Source: Oscillospiraceae bacterium
GTDB taxonomy: Bacteria; Bacillota; Clostridia; Oscillospirales; Ruminococcaceae
Assembly: GCA_012729855.1 (NCBI GenBank)
Contig: JAAYCI010000091.1
Span: 1 to 58,637, forward strand
DNA: 58,637 nucleotides
Reading direction: 5' to 3'
The notes beneath the pieces were generated by a model. It saw only the letters and a list, made by a program, of their open reading frames with translations. It made no database searches and was not told the origin of the DNA. A program made the position numbers and the translations under genes. Positions 40,253-48,916 of the stretch are shown here, piece after piece; within the stretch, counting starts at the first letter, position 1, and every line of letters begins with the position of its first letter.

Positions 40253-41412
40253 GCGGTGGGCACCTCCTTTACGGGCGGGGATGCGCCGGGCGGCGGGTCG
40301 GGCGGCTTGGCGGTGTCGGCGGCCTCCTGCCGCTTGCGCCGCACCCGCTCCACAATGTTTTTCACCAGCAGGGCAAAGGCGCTGAAGTAGATGATGACCG
40401 CCGTGATGATCTCAATGACCTGGGGGGCGAACTCGTACAGCTGCATGTTGAACCCGCCCACCGTGAGGTAGGCCACAAACAGGCCCGAGAAGATGATGCC
40501 GATGGGGTTGGACAGGCCCAGCAGCGCCACCGGGATGCCGTTGAAGCCCTCGGCGGCCAGCACGTCCACCACGTCTATGGCTTTGCCGGAGCCGGACAGG
40601 TACAGGAACGCCCCGCCCAGGCCGGCCAGCGCCCCGGCAATCACCATAGAGAGTACCACGCTGCGCTTTTGGCTGATGCCGGCGTAGCGGGCGGCGTCGC
40701 GGTTCAGGCCCACGGCCTTTTGCTCGTAGCCAAAGCGGGTTTTTTGCAGCACAATGAAGATGACCACGGCCATGATCACCGCCAAAATGATGCCGCTGTT
40801 CACGCTGGAGGCGCTGGCCCCCGAGCGGAAGAGCTGGTCCATGCCCCATTTGGGCAGGTTGGCCTCGCTGGGCACCCGGGTGGTTTGGTTTTTTAAGGAA
40901 TCAAACACCGTGCGCACCACCATGAAGTTGACAAAATACATGCCAATGTAGTTCATCATGATGCAGGCGATGACCTCGTTCACGTTGAGCAGGGCCTTCA
41001 GCAGGCCGGGCACAGCGCCCCACAGCCCGCCGGCCGCCGCCGCGGCCAGCAGCGCCAGCACCAGCCGCAGGGGCCCGGGCAGGGCCGTGGCCTGCACGCC
41101 CACCAGTATAGCAAAGTAGGCCCCCACAATAAACTGGCCCGAGGCGCCGATGTTGAACAGGCCCGTCTTGTTGGCAAAGCCCACCGAGAGGCCCGTCATG
41201 ATGATGGGCGTGGCAAAGTACAGCACCTGGCCCATGCTCTTCATGTCTTTTACGCCGCCGGTGAGGATAGCGACAAAGCCGTCTACCGCCTGGCTGGGGT
41301 TGGAGATGAGCATGATGATGAACCCCACCAGCAGCCCGGCCAGAATGGCCAGGATGGACGCGCCCACGTCTGTGAAGCTTTGCAGGGTGAAGCGCCTGCT
41401 TTTTGGTTTCAT
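40249..41412 (-). CDS. BMP-type nucleoside ABC transporter permease (NupP-like)
   Basis: 387 aa, BPD_transp_2 permease. Hydrophobic helices from about residue 15 onward, with VGFANKTGLFNIGASGQFIV, a segment that matches the permease-ATPase coupling region, and NEVIACIMMNYIGMYFVN. The C-terminal 40 residues form a charged, Pro-rich tail. Stop and start overlaps with both neighbours show one coupled operon. Confidence 0.92.
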   Translation of the reverse strand: MKPKSRRFTLQSFTDVGASILAILAGLLVGFIIMLISNPSQAVDGFVAILTGGVKDMKSMGQVLYFATPIIMTGLSVGFANKTGLFNIGASGQFIVGAYFAILVGVQATALPGPLRLVLALLAAAAAGGLWGAVPGLLKALLNVNEVIACIMMNYIGMYFVNFMVVRTVFDSLKNQTTRVPSEANLPKWGMDQLFRSGASASSVNSGIILAVIMAVVIFIVLQKTRFGYEQKAVGLNRDAARYAGISQKRSVVLSMVIAGALAGLGGAFLYLSGSGKAIDVVDVLAAEGFNGIPVALLGLSNPIGIIFSGLFVAYLTVGGFNMQLYEFAPQVIEIITAVIIYFSAFALLVKNIVERVRRKRQEAADTAKPPDPPPGASPPVKEVPTA

Positions 41413-42965
41413 GCGCCATGCCCCCTTTCAGCCATTTCCTCGGGCGTCATGCGTTTGGCGCCGGCCATGTACAGCCCCAGCTCCTGGAAGGTGACGGCCC
41501 GGGGGTCTACGTCGGCCACGATCTCCCCCTCGAACAGCACCAATATCCGGTCGCTTACGTTCATCACCTCGTCCAGCTCCAGCGAGACCAGCAGTACGCC
41601 CTTGCCGGCGCTGCGCTGCGCCACCAGCTGGCCGTGGATATACTCTATGGCGCCCACGTCCAGCCCGCGGGTGGGCTGCACGGCTATCAGCAGCTTGGGG
41701 TCGGAGTCTATCTCCCGCGCCAGAATGGCCTTTTGCTGGTTGCCGCCCGACATGCTGCGCACGAGGGTGGCGGCGCCCTGCCCGCTGCGGATGTCGAACC
41801 GGCCGATGAGCGTGTCGGCGTATTCGTAGATGGCGTCATATTTCAAAAAGCCGGCGTGGCTGAACCGGGGCTTGAAATAGCTCTGCAACACCAGGTTGTA
41901 GGCCAGGTTATAGTCCAGCACCAGGCCGTACTTCTGGCGGTCTTCGGGAATATGGGCCATGCCGTCCACCGTGTGGCGGCGGATGCTTTCGTGCGTCACC
42001 TCTTTGCCGGCCAGCGTTACATGGCCGGCGGCGGGGGGCATCATGCCGGTAAGGGCGTACACCAGCTCGCTCTGGCCGTTGCCGTCCACGCCCGCCACGC
42101 ATACAATTTCGCCGGCGCGCACGGTAAAGCTCACGTCGTTCACCACGTTTTTGCCGCTGCCGGGGCTTTTCACCGACAGATGCTCCACCCGCAGGATCTC
42201 GCCCCCCAGCTGCACAGGTGGTTTCTCTACCTCCAGGCTCACCTTGCGGCCCACCATCATTTCAGAGAGATCCTCTTTGGTGGCGCCGGCAACCTCCACG
42301 GTGCCAATGCAGCGGCCCTTGCGCAGCACCGTTACCCGGTTGGCCGCCCGCATAATTTCATCCAGCTTGTGGGTGATGAACAAAATGGATTTGCCCTCGT
42401 CGGCCAGCCCGCGCATGATCTTCATCAGTTCGTCAATCTCCTGGGGGGTCAGTACCGCCGTGGGCTCGTCGAAGATCAAGATGCTGTTGTCGCGGTACAG
42501 CATCTTCAAAATCTCCACCCGCTGCTGCATGCCCACGGTCACGTCGCTTATCTCGGCGTCGGGGTTTACCTCCAGGCCGTAGCGCTGGCTGAGGGCCACC
42601 ACCTTTTTGCGGGCGTCGGCCATGCGCAGCATGCCGTAGCGGGTGGTCTCGTCGCCCAGAATGATGTTCTCCAGCACGGTGAAGTTGTGCACAAGCATAA
42701 AATGCTGGTGCACCATGCCAATGCCCAGGCGGGTGGCGTCGTTGGGGCCGTTTATCCTCATCGGCTGGCCCTCTTTCAGTATCGCGCCGGCGTCGGGCTG
42801 GTACAGGCCGAACAATATGTTCATCAGGGTGGACTTACCGGCCCCGTTTTCGCCCAGCAGCGCGTGTATCTCGCCTTTGCGCAGCGTCAGGTTGATGTCG
42901 TCGTTCGCGCGCACGCCCGGAAACACCTTGGTGATGCCGCGCATCTCGATTACGGGCTGTTCCAC
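41409..42965 (-). CDS. BMP-type nucleoside ABC transporter ATP-binding protein (NupO-like)
   Basis: 518 aa with two fused ABC domains, as in sugar and nucleoside importers. Domain 1: Walker A GENGAGKST, Walker B ILIFDEPTAVL. Domain 2: signature MSGGNQQK, LIAVQPTRGLDVG. The chosen start is the GTG at 42965 (VEQPVIEMRGITKVF) with AAGGAG 11 nt upstream; an ORF extension to 43049 runs into the intergenic hairpin and is unlikely. Energises the two permeases downstream. Confidence 0.93.
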   Translation of the reverse strand: MEQPVIEMRGITKVFPGVRANDDINLTLRKGEIHALLGENGAGKSTLMNILFGLYQPDAGAILKEGQPMRINGPNDATRLGIGMVHQHFMLVHNFTVLENIILGDETTRYGMLRMADARKKVVALSQRYGLEVNPDAEISDVTVGMQQRVEILKMLYRDNSILIFDEPTAVLTPQEIDELMKIMRGLADEGKSILFITHKLDEIMRAANRVTVLRKGRCIGTVEVAGATKEDLSEMMVGRKVSLEVEKPPVQLGGEILRVEHLSVKSPGSGKNVVNDVSFTVRAGEIVCVAGVDGNGQSELVYALTGMMPPAAGHVTLAGKEVTHESIRRHTVDGMAHIPEDRQKYGLVLDYNLAYNLVLQSYFKPRFSHAGFLKYDAIYEYADTLIGRFDIRSGQGAATLVRSMSGGNQQKAILAREIDSDPKLLIAVQPTRGLDVGAIEYIHGQLVAQRSAGKGVLLVSLELDEVMNVSDRILVLFEGEIVADVDPRAVTFQELGLYMAGAKRMTPEEMAERGHGA

Positions 42966-43022
42966 AGTGCGGTCAGCTCCTTCCGGGGAGATTTCTGGGG
43001 CTGTCAACTGCCCGAAACGCAT

Positions 43023-43059
43023 AAGGGGGCATGTGCTCGGACTCTGCACATGCCCCCTT
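43023..43059 (-). other. Strong intra-operon hairpin after the bmp gene
   Basis: AAGGGGGCATGTGC and its complement pair perfectly (14 bp) around a 9-nt loop. There is no U-run on the mRNA strand. Placed between binding-protein and ATPase genes, such hairpins usually protect the upstream message end and lower downstream expression. Confidence 0.7.
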
Positions 43060-43099
43060 TGCGGATGTAGTCGCTATGTCATGTTCAATTGGCCGGATA

Positions 43100-44293
43100 T
43101 CAGGCGTTCAGGTTGGTTACCACAACGGCGGTGGTGGGCACATCCTCCACCTTCACTTCGTTGCCGTCGGCGTCGGTGTCCTTCACAATGGTGATGGAGC
43201 CGTCGGCCAGCTTCGCGTAAATGGCGTCGTAGTCGGCCTGGGTGAAGGTCTCAAACTTGGAGCTGCCCCACGGCAGGCCCACGCCGTCGTTCTCGGCCGA
43301 GAAGATGAGGTTTTGCCCGCCGGGGAAGCTGCCGGCATAGTAGTTGGTCAGGGTGTCGTACACCGAGATGGCCAGCTCCTTCATGGCGCTGGTGATGACC
43401 GTGGGGCTCTCGCCGCTCTGGTCCACGTCCACGCCAATCACCTTTTTGTCGGAGGCCTGGGCCGCCGCCATCACGCTGTTGCCCACAGCGCCGCCGCAGC
43501 CAAAAATCACTTCAACGCCGTCGTTGTCGTACCAGCTGGCCGACATGGTCTGGATCTCGGGGGTGGCCACAAAGTCGCCGGTGTAGTAGTAGTTCATGGT
43601 AATGGAGCCCGCGCCCAGGCCCATTTCCTGCGCGGCCGCGTCGGCGCCCTGGATGTAGCCGTAGCCAAAGCGCACCACGGCCGGCACAGCCATGCCGCCC
43701 ATGAAGCCCAGCTTGGTGTTGCCGTCCTTCACCGCGGCGTAGCCGGCCAGGTACCCGGCCTGCTCCTCGGCATAGGTGATGCCCACGGTGTTGTCGGCGG
43801 TGAGGAATTCGCTGTAGTCGGCGTTGTGGGGCGAGCCGTCAATCAGGATAAAGGTCACGTCGGGGTAGGTTTCCTGCGCGATGAAGATGGGCACCTCGAA
43901 CAGGTAGCCGGGCGTCACGATGATCTTGGCGCCGCCCTCCACAGCCAGGTCGATACCCGCCAGGTAGGCGTCGTCGGTTTTTTCGGTGGGCTGGTAGTAC
44001 TTGTGGGTAATGTTGTTTTCCTCGGCGTATTGCACCACGCCCTCCCAGGCGCCCTGGTTGAAGGACTTGTCGTCTATGGTGCCAATGTCGGTGATGAGGG
44101 CAATCTCATAGCCGTCGGCGCCGCCGGTGGATTCCGGGGTGGATTCGGGCGTGGAAGCCGGGGTGGATTCGGGTGTGGAGCTGCCCGCCGGGGTGCTGGC
44201 GGGTGCGGACGAGGAAGCCGGCGTGCCGCAGGCAACCAGGGATAATGCCATGAGGAACGTGAGTGCCAGTGCAACAATGGTTTTGCGTTTCAT
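43100..44293 (-). CDS. BMP family nucleoside-binding lipoprotein
   Basis: 397-aa lipoprotein; lipobox LVAC (Cys22), start ATG 44293 behind AAGGAGG. A Ser/Thr/Pro spacer rich in STPES repeats (about 25-60) precedes the Bmp/Med domain: IALITDIGTIDDKSFNQGAW, FILIDGSPHNAD, GYGYIQGADAAAQ, VIFGCGGAVGNSV and IGVDVDQSGESPTVI. Extracellular binding component for the transporter encoded downstream. Its neighbour deoC supports nucleosides as the substrate. Confidence 0.93.
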   Translation of the reverse strand: MKRKTIVALALTFLMALSLVACGTPASSSAPASTPAGSSTPESTPASTPESTPESTGGADGYEIALITDIGTIDDKSFNQGAWEGVVQYAEENNITHKYYQPTEKTDDAYLAGIDLAVEGGAKIIVTPGYLFEVPIFIAQETYPDVTFILIDGSPHNADYSEFLTADNTVGITYAEEQAGYLAGYAAVKDGNTKLGFMGGMAVPAVVRFGYGYIQGADAAAQEMGLGAGSITMNYYYTGDFVATPEIQTMSASWYDNDGVEVIFGCGGAVGNSVMAAAQASDKKVIGVDVDQSGESPTVITSAMKELAISVYDTLTNYYAGSFPGGQNLIFSAENDGVGLPWGSSKFETFTQADYDAIYAKLADGSITIVKDTDADGNEVKVEDVPTTAVVVTNLNA

Positions 44294-44322
44294 AAGTGGT
44301 CCTCCTTGTTGTGTGGGGTGCA

Positions 44323-44355
44323 GCGGCCGGGTGCACATAAAATGTGCCTGGCCGC
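44323..44355 (-). other. Intercistronic hairpin between deoC and bmp
   Basis: GCGGCC/GGCCGC outer stem and GCACAT/ATGTGC inner stem around a 3-nt loop. No U-run on the minus strand. It lies 30 nt before the bmp start. Confidence 0.55.
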
Positions 44356-44423
44356 GGCGGCCCCGGTTTAACCATTCAAAACTAATACCGCCGCAGGCGC
44401 GGCAGGGTTACACAAGCCGGGGG

Positions 44424-45071
44424 TTATTCGGGCGCCAGTACCTTCACGGCGCTGCTGCAGCCCAGGCGGTCGCAGCCGGCCTCCAGGTAGGCCTCCATGT
44501 CGGCGCGGGTGCGTATGCCGCCCGACGCCTTGATGCGCACGCCCGGGCCGATGTGCGCTTTCATCACCAGCACGTCCTCCATGGTGGCGCCGCCGGTGCC
44601 AAAGCCGGTGGAGGTTTTGATGAAATCGGCGCCGCCGTCGGTTACGCAGCCGCACAGGGTTATCAATTCTTCGGTGGTCAGGTAGCAGGTTTCCACAATC
44701 ACCTTGAGGATGCGGCTGCCACACACGCGCTTGGCTGCGGCTATCTCCTCGGTGATGGCCTCCCAGTGGGCGTTCTTCACGTCGGTAAGGTTCACCACCA
44801 TGTCAATCTCATCGGCGCCGTCGGCCAGGGCGCCGGCAATCTCGCCCAGCTTGGCCGCCGTGGGGGTATACCCCAGGGGAAAGCCGATGACGGTGCACAC
44901 CGTGAGATCGGGGTGGGTGGCGCGCGCGCGCTTTACATAGCAGGGCGGAATGCACACCGAGGCCGTTTTATAGCACACGGCTTCGTCGCACAGGGTTTCA
45001 ATCTCGGCCCAGGTGCAGGTGGGCTGCAGCTGGGTATGGTCCACATGCCGCAAAATAGCGGAGCTGTCCAT
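44424..45071 (-). CDS. deoC: Deoxyribose-phosphate aldolase
   Basis: 215 aa, class I aldolase converting 2-deoxyribose 5-phosphate to glyceraldehyde 3-phosphate and acetaldehyde. Motifs: LRHVDHTQLQP, VCTVIGFPLGY, the Schiff-base lysine in RILKVIVETCYL and the second lysine in VRIKASGGIRT. Start ATG 45071 (MDSSAIL) behind GGAGGGA. It leads the operon with the BMP nucleoside transporter, so imported deoxynucleosides can be fed into glycolysis; a nucleoside phosphorylase and phosphopentomutase are not in the window. Confidence 0.96.
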   Translation of the reverse strand: MDSSAILRHVDHTQLQPTCTWAEIETLCDEAVCYKTASVCIPPCYVKRARATHPDLTVCTVIGFPLGYTPTAAKLGEIAGALADGADEIDMVVNLTDVKNAHWEAITEEIAAAKRVCGSRILKVIVETCYLTTEELITLCGCVTDGGADFIKTSTGFGTGGATMEDVLVMKAHIGPGVRIKASGGIRTRADMEAYLEAGCDRLGCSSAVKVLAPE

Positions 45072-45144
45072 GAAAATCCCTCCATCCAAAGCGGATTTAT
45101 GCGGGCTGGCAACCGGGAAAAACAGCGCTGTATCATATGACGTT

Positions 45145-45185
45145 CTTATGGTTTAAGTTTAGCACACGCCTTGGCCTTTTGTCAA
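45145..45185 (-). promoter_or_regulatory. Promoter of the deoC-nucleoside transporter operon
   Basis: Minus strand: -35 TTGACA (45180-45185), 18-nt spacer, -10 TAAACT (45156-45161). It is followed by ACTTAAACCATAAG (45145-45158, overlapping the -10), containing the inverted CTTA/TAAG, identical to 33012-33025. Confidence 0.65.
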
Positions 45186-45240
45186 AATCAACCGCCGCAT
45201 AAATAGCGTGAAAACGCATAGTTTGTATATTACAAAACCT

Positions 45241-46182
45241 TTACATTTTCCCGGTTCCGCCGGGCTTGGCAGGGGCCGGCCCTTCGGTGTTCCTTTTGGC
45301 GGGGTTTCGGTACAGCAGCAGCCCGGCCAGCAGCAGCACGGCGCCCACCAGCTGGCCCAGGGGCAGGGTGCCGGTGCGGATAAAATCCAGCAAAATACCG
45401 GTGGCCAGCTGGCTGATGAACACCAATAGCGTCATCACCAAAGAGGACAGCCGCAGGGCGACCATGTTGGAGATGACCACCACCACCACACCCAGCGCGC
45501 CGCCCAAGTACATGAAGAAATCCATAGGCCCTTGCAGGGCCGGCGGTGCGGCCAGGGCAGGGCGCAGAATGAGCAAAATGAGCGCCGACAGCGCCAGCCC
45601 TGTGATGTAGTTTACCAGCGTGCTGCGGTAAACACCCACACGGTCGGCCAGGCCGGCGTTCAGCATGCGGCTGAACACGTTGCTGGCCCCGCCCAGCACG
45701 CCCATTACCACAATGGCCAGTATGGGCTGCCCGGCAAGGCCCCCGCTCAGCTGCTGCAAGCCGCCGTCCAGCAGCAGCATGGCTGTGGCGCCGGCGGCAA
45801 TCAGCACCAGCCCGCCAATGCGTTTGAGCCCAAAGCGCTGCCGGGGCACGCCAAACCAGCCAAAGCTGTCTATCAGCAGCGACAGGATGCACTGCCCCAG
45901 CAGGCCCAATGCCACCGTGAGGGACACGCCCGCCGCCGTAACGGTGTAGATGTTGCTGTATGTGAGGAACACCCCCACAAACCCGCCGCACAGCAGGTAC
46001 CAGGGGGCTTTTTGCCGGGGGGGCTTTTTGGCAAAGGCCGTGATAACGCCGATAAGCGCCAGGCCCACCACGTGGATAATCACCGTGGCCAGCGCCGTGC
46101 CGTACACCACCGACAATTCGCTGTTGATCAGCACCATCACCGAGATGACGAGCCCGCTGAGCACAGCCAGGAATTGGGTCAT
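45241..46182 (-). CDS. DMT superfamily transporter, YdcZ type
   Basis: 313 aa with ten predicted helices in two homologous halves, as in DMT_YdcZ proteins (FLAVLSGLVISVMVLINSEL and its counterpart AIVVMGVLGGASNVFSRML start the halves). Start ATG 46182 (MTQFLAVL) behind GCAGGAG. Probable small-molecule exporter, substrate unknown. It is separate from the deoC operon, which starts at its 3' side. Confidence 0.85.
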   Translation of the reverse strand: MTQFLAVLSGLVISVMVLINSELSVVYGTALATVIIHVVGLALIGVITAFAKKPPRQKAPWYLLCGGFVGVFLTYSNIYTVTAAGVSLTVALGLLGQCILSLLIDSFGWFGVPRQRFGLKRIGGLVLIAAGATAMLLLDGGLQQLSGGLAGQPILAIVVMGVLGGASNVFSRMLNAGLADRVGVYRSTLVNYITGLALSALILLILRPALAAPPALQGPMDFFMYLGGALGVVVVVISNMVALRLSSLVMTLLVFISQLATGILLDFIRTGTLPLGQLVGAVLLLAGLLLYRNPAKRNTEGPAPAKPGGTGKM

Positions 46183-46431
46183 GGCATTCTCCTGCAGCAA
46201 CGTGTATAGGTTCCCTTACGTCACCATCATATGCCAAGCTTGGCCGAAAGGCAAGTGAACATGCCACAACAAAGGGTGCCCGCGCAAGGTTCACCAATTT
46301 TTAGTATGGCGCCGCCCTAAAACATATGCTATGCTTTACATAATGGTAAGGTGCACGGCGCCAAGGGAATATTTGCCGCAGTACACCGGCTTTTGGCATG
46401 CGTTGCGGCGTGATGGGAAAGGGGCAGAAAC

Positions 46432-47301
46432 ATGAGCTTGAAGGCATACGGCGTGCGCTCCAATTGGACGCGTGAAGACCTGGAAGACATGCAGAAAAAG
46501 ATGCGGCTGACACAGATACTGGTCGACACCAAAATTGGCAAAAAATACGCCGACCGCCGTAACGCGCGGTTTGCCCCGCCCGAGGTGGTGAACACCTCCT
46601 ACATTCCGGTGGGGCTGAAGGTGGGGGTGGAAAGCGTGCCCCTGCCGGTGGTGGTCATCGAAGAGGCCATCAAGCGCTCCAAGCACCGCATCATCACCAA
46701 AACCTGCACCTGCCGCCACGCGCACAACTGTGAGAACTTCGACATGGAGATTGGCTGCATCCACATTGGCGAGGCCACGTGGGAGGAATCGGACGAGCTG
46801 GTATACCACGCCACCGTGGACGAAGCCATTGCGCACCTGCACAAGGCGGTGGGCCTGGGGCTGATGCCTTATTACGGCCACTTTGGGCTGGACCACGGCC
46901 TGTGGGACGTACACCCCAGCCGGCCGTTTACCACCATCTGCCTGTGCTGTTCGTGCTGCTGCTCCATTTTTAAAAGCTTCCCCTATTTTACAGAACAGGA
47001 AAAGGGCAACTGGCACCTGCTGGAGGGCCTGCACGTAACGGTGGATGCCGACAAGTGCACCGGCTGCGGGCGTTGCGCCCAGGAGTGCCTGGCTAAATGC
47101 ATCACCATGGAAAGCGGCAAGGCCGTACACGATGACAGCCAGTGCAAGGGCTGCAGCGCGTGCTCGGTGCATTGCCCACAGCAGGCGGTCACCATCACCA
47201 TCGACGACGCCGAGGCGGCGGTGGACAAGCTGATGCACCGCATTAGTGACGACGTGGGCGGGCTGGATCTGGAAGCGTACGATTTCTCCAGGCTGCGGTA
47301 G
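46432..47301 (+). CDS. 4Fe-4S cluster protein of unknown role, first gene of hypA-hypB operon
   Basis: 289 aa, cytoplasmic. The C-terminal third is a two-cluster ferredoxin domain with CTGCGRCAQECLAKC and CKGCSACSVHCP. The N-terminal part has extra cysteines, TCTCRHAHNCENF...GCIHIG and a LCCSCCCSIF run, which could hold a further cluster. I recognise the overall type from anaerobe genomes but cannot assign a reaction. The EthD-like gene starts 31 nt on and hypA, hypB follow, so an electron-transfer or maturation role with a nickel enzyme is possible. RBS GGGAAAGGGG. Confidence 0.75.
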   Translation: MSLKAYGVRSNWTREDLEDMQKKMRLTQILVDTKIGKKYADRRNARFAPPEVVNTSYIPVGLKVGVESVPLPVVVIEEAIKRSKHRIITKTCTCRHAHNCENFDMEIGCIHIGEATWEESDELVYHATVDEAIAHLHKAVGLGLMPYYGHFGLDHGLWDVHPSRPFTTICLCCSCCCSIFKSFPYFTEQEKGNWHLLEGLHVTVDADKCTGCGRCAQECLAKCITMESGKAVHDDSQCKGCSACSVHCPQQAVTITIDDAEAAVDKLMHRISDDVGGLDLEAYDFSRLR

Positions 47302-47332
47302 CCGGCGCAGCTATGACTGGAAAGGGGAGCGG

Positions 47333-47647
47333 ATGATGTTTAAACTCTATTTTATGTATCCCTTCACGCAAACCAGGTTTGACAAAGCCTATTTTGAAGG
47401 GCATATGCTGCGCGCGCAAGCGCTGTTTGGCAGCGCCTGCACAGGCATTTCCATCGAGCACGGCAACGCCAAGATTTTCCCCTGCGACTACGCGGCCATT
47501 GGCGTGTTTGAGTTTGACAGCAAGGACGCCGCGTTCGACGCCGCCGTGCCGGTGCTGAAGCAGATTTGCGACGATATCCCCAATTTTACCGACGCCGACC
47601 CGGTCATCTCCGCGGCCATTGTGCAAACCCCGGCCGCGAGGGCATAG
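47333..47647 (+). CDS. EthD-like dimeric alpha-beta barrel protein
   Basis: 104 aa. The order FKLYFMYP, FDKAYFEGHMLRAQALFG, AIGVFEFDSKDAAF and the closing DIPNFTDADPVISAA matches EthD proteins, small ferredoxin-like dimers with substrate- or haem-binding pockets and unclear function. Two adjacent ATGs (47333, 47336) follow GGGGAGCGG. It ends 3 nt before hypA, so it is cotranscribed. A role in Ni handling is not known for the family. Confidence 0.72.
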   Translation: MMFKLYFMYPFTQTRFDKAYFEGHMLRAQALFGSACTGISIEHGNAKIFPCDYAAIGVFEFDSKDAAFDAAVPVLKQICDDIPNFTDADPVISAAIVQTPAARA

Positions 47648-47650
47648 CAC

Positions 47651-48013
47651 ATGCATGAGCTGGCGGTGATGGCGGGCATTATTGACGTGGTGAGCCAATA
47701 CGCCAAAGCGCAGAACGCCAAAAAAATCCTGGACATCCGGCTGACGGTGGGCGCGCTGCGGGATTTTCAGGAGGTGTGGGTGCGGCACTATTTTGAAAAA
47801 TTCAGCAGGGGCACCCTTGCGGAGGGCGCGACCATTACCATGGCCATACAACCCATCCGGTTCCGGTGCAAGGCGTGCGAACACAGCACAGAGATGGGCC
47901 GGGAGGCTTTTATCAACACCCCCACCGCCACCTGCGAACAATGCGGCAGCGCCGAGCTGGTGCTGTGCTCCGGCAGCCAGCTGATGATAGACGGCATAGA
48001 AGTGCAATTGTAA
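47651..48013 (+). CDS. hypA: Hydrogenase/urease nickel incorporation protein HypA
   Basis: 120 aa. The N-terminal nickel ligand motif MHE is intact, and the zinc site has two CXXC pairs (RCKACEHS and TCEQCGSAE). HypA hands nickel to [NiFe]-hydrogenase precursors together with HypB. No [NiFe]-hydrogenase, urease or hypCDEF gene is present in the window. Directly followed by hypB. Confidence 0.93.
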   Translation: MHELAVMAGIIDVVSQYAKAQNAKKILDIRLTVGALRDFQEVWVRHYFEKFSRGTLAEGATITMAIQPIRFRCKACEHSTEMGREAFINTPTATCEQCGSAELVLCSGSQLMIDGIEVQL

Positions 48014-48041
48014 CGTTCCAGCCATCAGGGAGGGAAAACGT

Positions 48042-48719
48042 ATGGACTCTGTTCAGCTTATCAAAATAAAAGAAGAGATTTTGTCGGATAACACCGAACT
48101 GGGCAATGAAATACGAGGCCGCATGCGGGCTTCCGGCACGTTTTTCATCAACCTGATGGCCTCGCCCGGCGCGGGCAAAACATCGCTGCTGGTGCAAACC
48201 ATCCGCCGCATGAAAGTGGATGTGCGCATGGGGGTTATTGAGGGCGATATCGAGTCGATGGTGGACTCGCAAAAAATCCAGGACGAGGGCGTCAGGGCCG
48301 TGCAGATAGAAACCGGCGGCGCCTGCCACCTGGACGCGGCCATGGTGCAGCCCGCGCTGGCCACGCTGAACCTTGCCGACTATGACCTGCTGGTGGTGGA
48401 GAACATTGGCAACCTGGTGTGCCCCGCCGAGTTTGACATTGGCGAGACCAAAAAGGTAATGCTGCTAAGCATACCCGAGGGCCACGACAAGATTTTGAAA
48501 TACCCGCTGATGTTCACCGTGTGCGACGTGCTGATCATCAACAAAATGGATTATCTGGACAGCTCTGATTTTGACCTGCAGCAGCTGAAAGCCACCATGG
48601 CAAAGCTGAACCCAAAGGCGCGTATTTTTGAGATGTCGTGCAAAACCGGGCAGGGTGTAGACGCCTGGTGCGCGTGGCTGAAAGAAGAAATAGCCGCCTG
48701 GAAACAGCAGGCGGGATAA
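48042..48719 (+). CDS. hypB: Hydrogenase nickel incorporation GTPase HypB
   Basis: 225 aa SIMIBI GTPase. P-loop MASPGAGKTSL, switch region VIEGDIESMVD, ETGGACHLDA with the metal-site Cys and His, ENIGNLVCPAEFD and the base motif INKMDYLD. It lacks the His-rich N-terminal nickel store of some HypB proteins. GTP-driven nickel transfer with HypA. Ends the operon, with a terminator at 48762-48794. Confidence 0.94.
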   Translation: MDSVQLIKIKEEILSDNTELGNEIRGRMRASGTFFINLMASPGAGKTSLLVQTIRRMKVDVRMGVIEGDIESMVDSQKIQDEGVRAVQIETGGACHLDAAMVQPALATLNLADYDLLVVENIGNLVCPAEFDIGETKKVMLLSIPEGHDKILKYPLMFTVCDVLIINKMDYLDSSDFDLQQLKATMAKLNPKARIFEMSCKTGQGVDAWCAWLKEEIAAWKQQAG

Positions 48720-48761
48720 GCGTGCCGAAGGTGGCGCGGCCATTTGTGTGCGGCCGGAAAG

Positions 48762-48794
48762 GCAGGGGACCCCAGCGGGAACCCTGCTTTTTTT
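48762..48794 (+). terminator. Terminator of the Fe-S/EthD/hypAB operon
   Basis: GCAGGG..CCC..GGG..CCCTGC stem followed by seven T. Confidence 0.8.
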
Positions 48795-48830
48795 AGCATG
48801 CCCGATGGGCTTGCGGCACCGCACAATATA

Positions 48831-48860
48831 TTGACGGGTTTTGGCCGGGTGCCGTATACT
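48831..48860 (+). promoter_or_regulatory. Promoter of the dehydrogenase-Etf operon
   Basis: TTGACG (48831-48836), 18-nt spacer, TATACT (48855-48860), 57 nt before the start codon. Confidence 0.7.
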
Positions 48861-48916
48861 GGGTGGGTGAGGCAAAAATACGGCTGCACAGCAGCCAACG
48901 TGAGGGCAAAAGAGAC

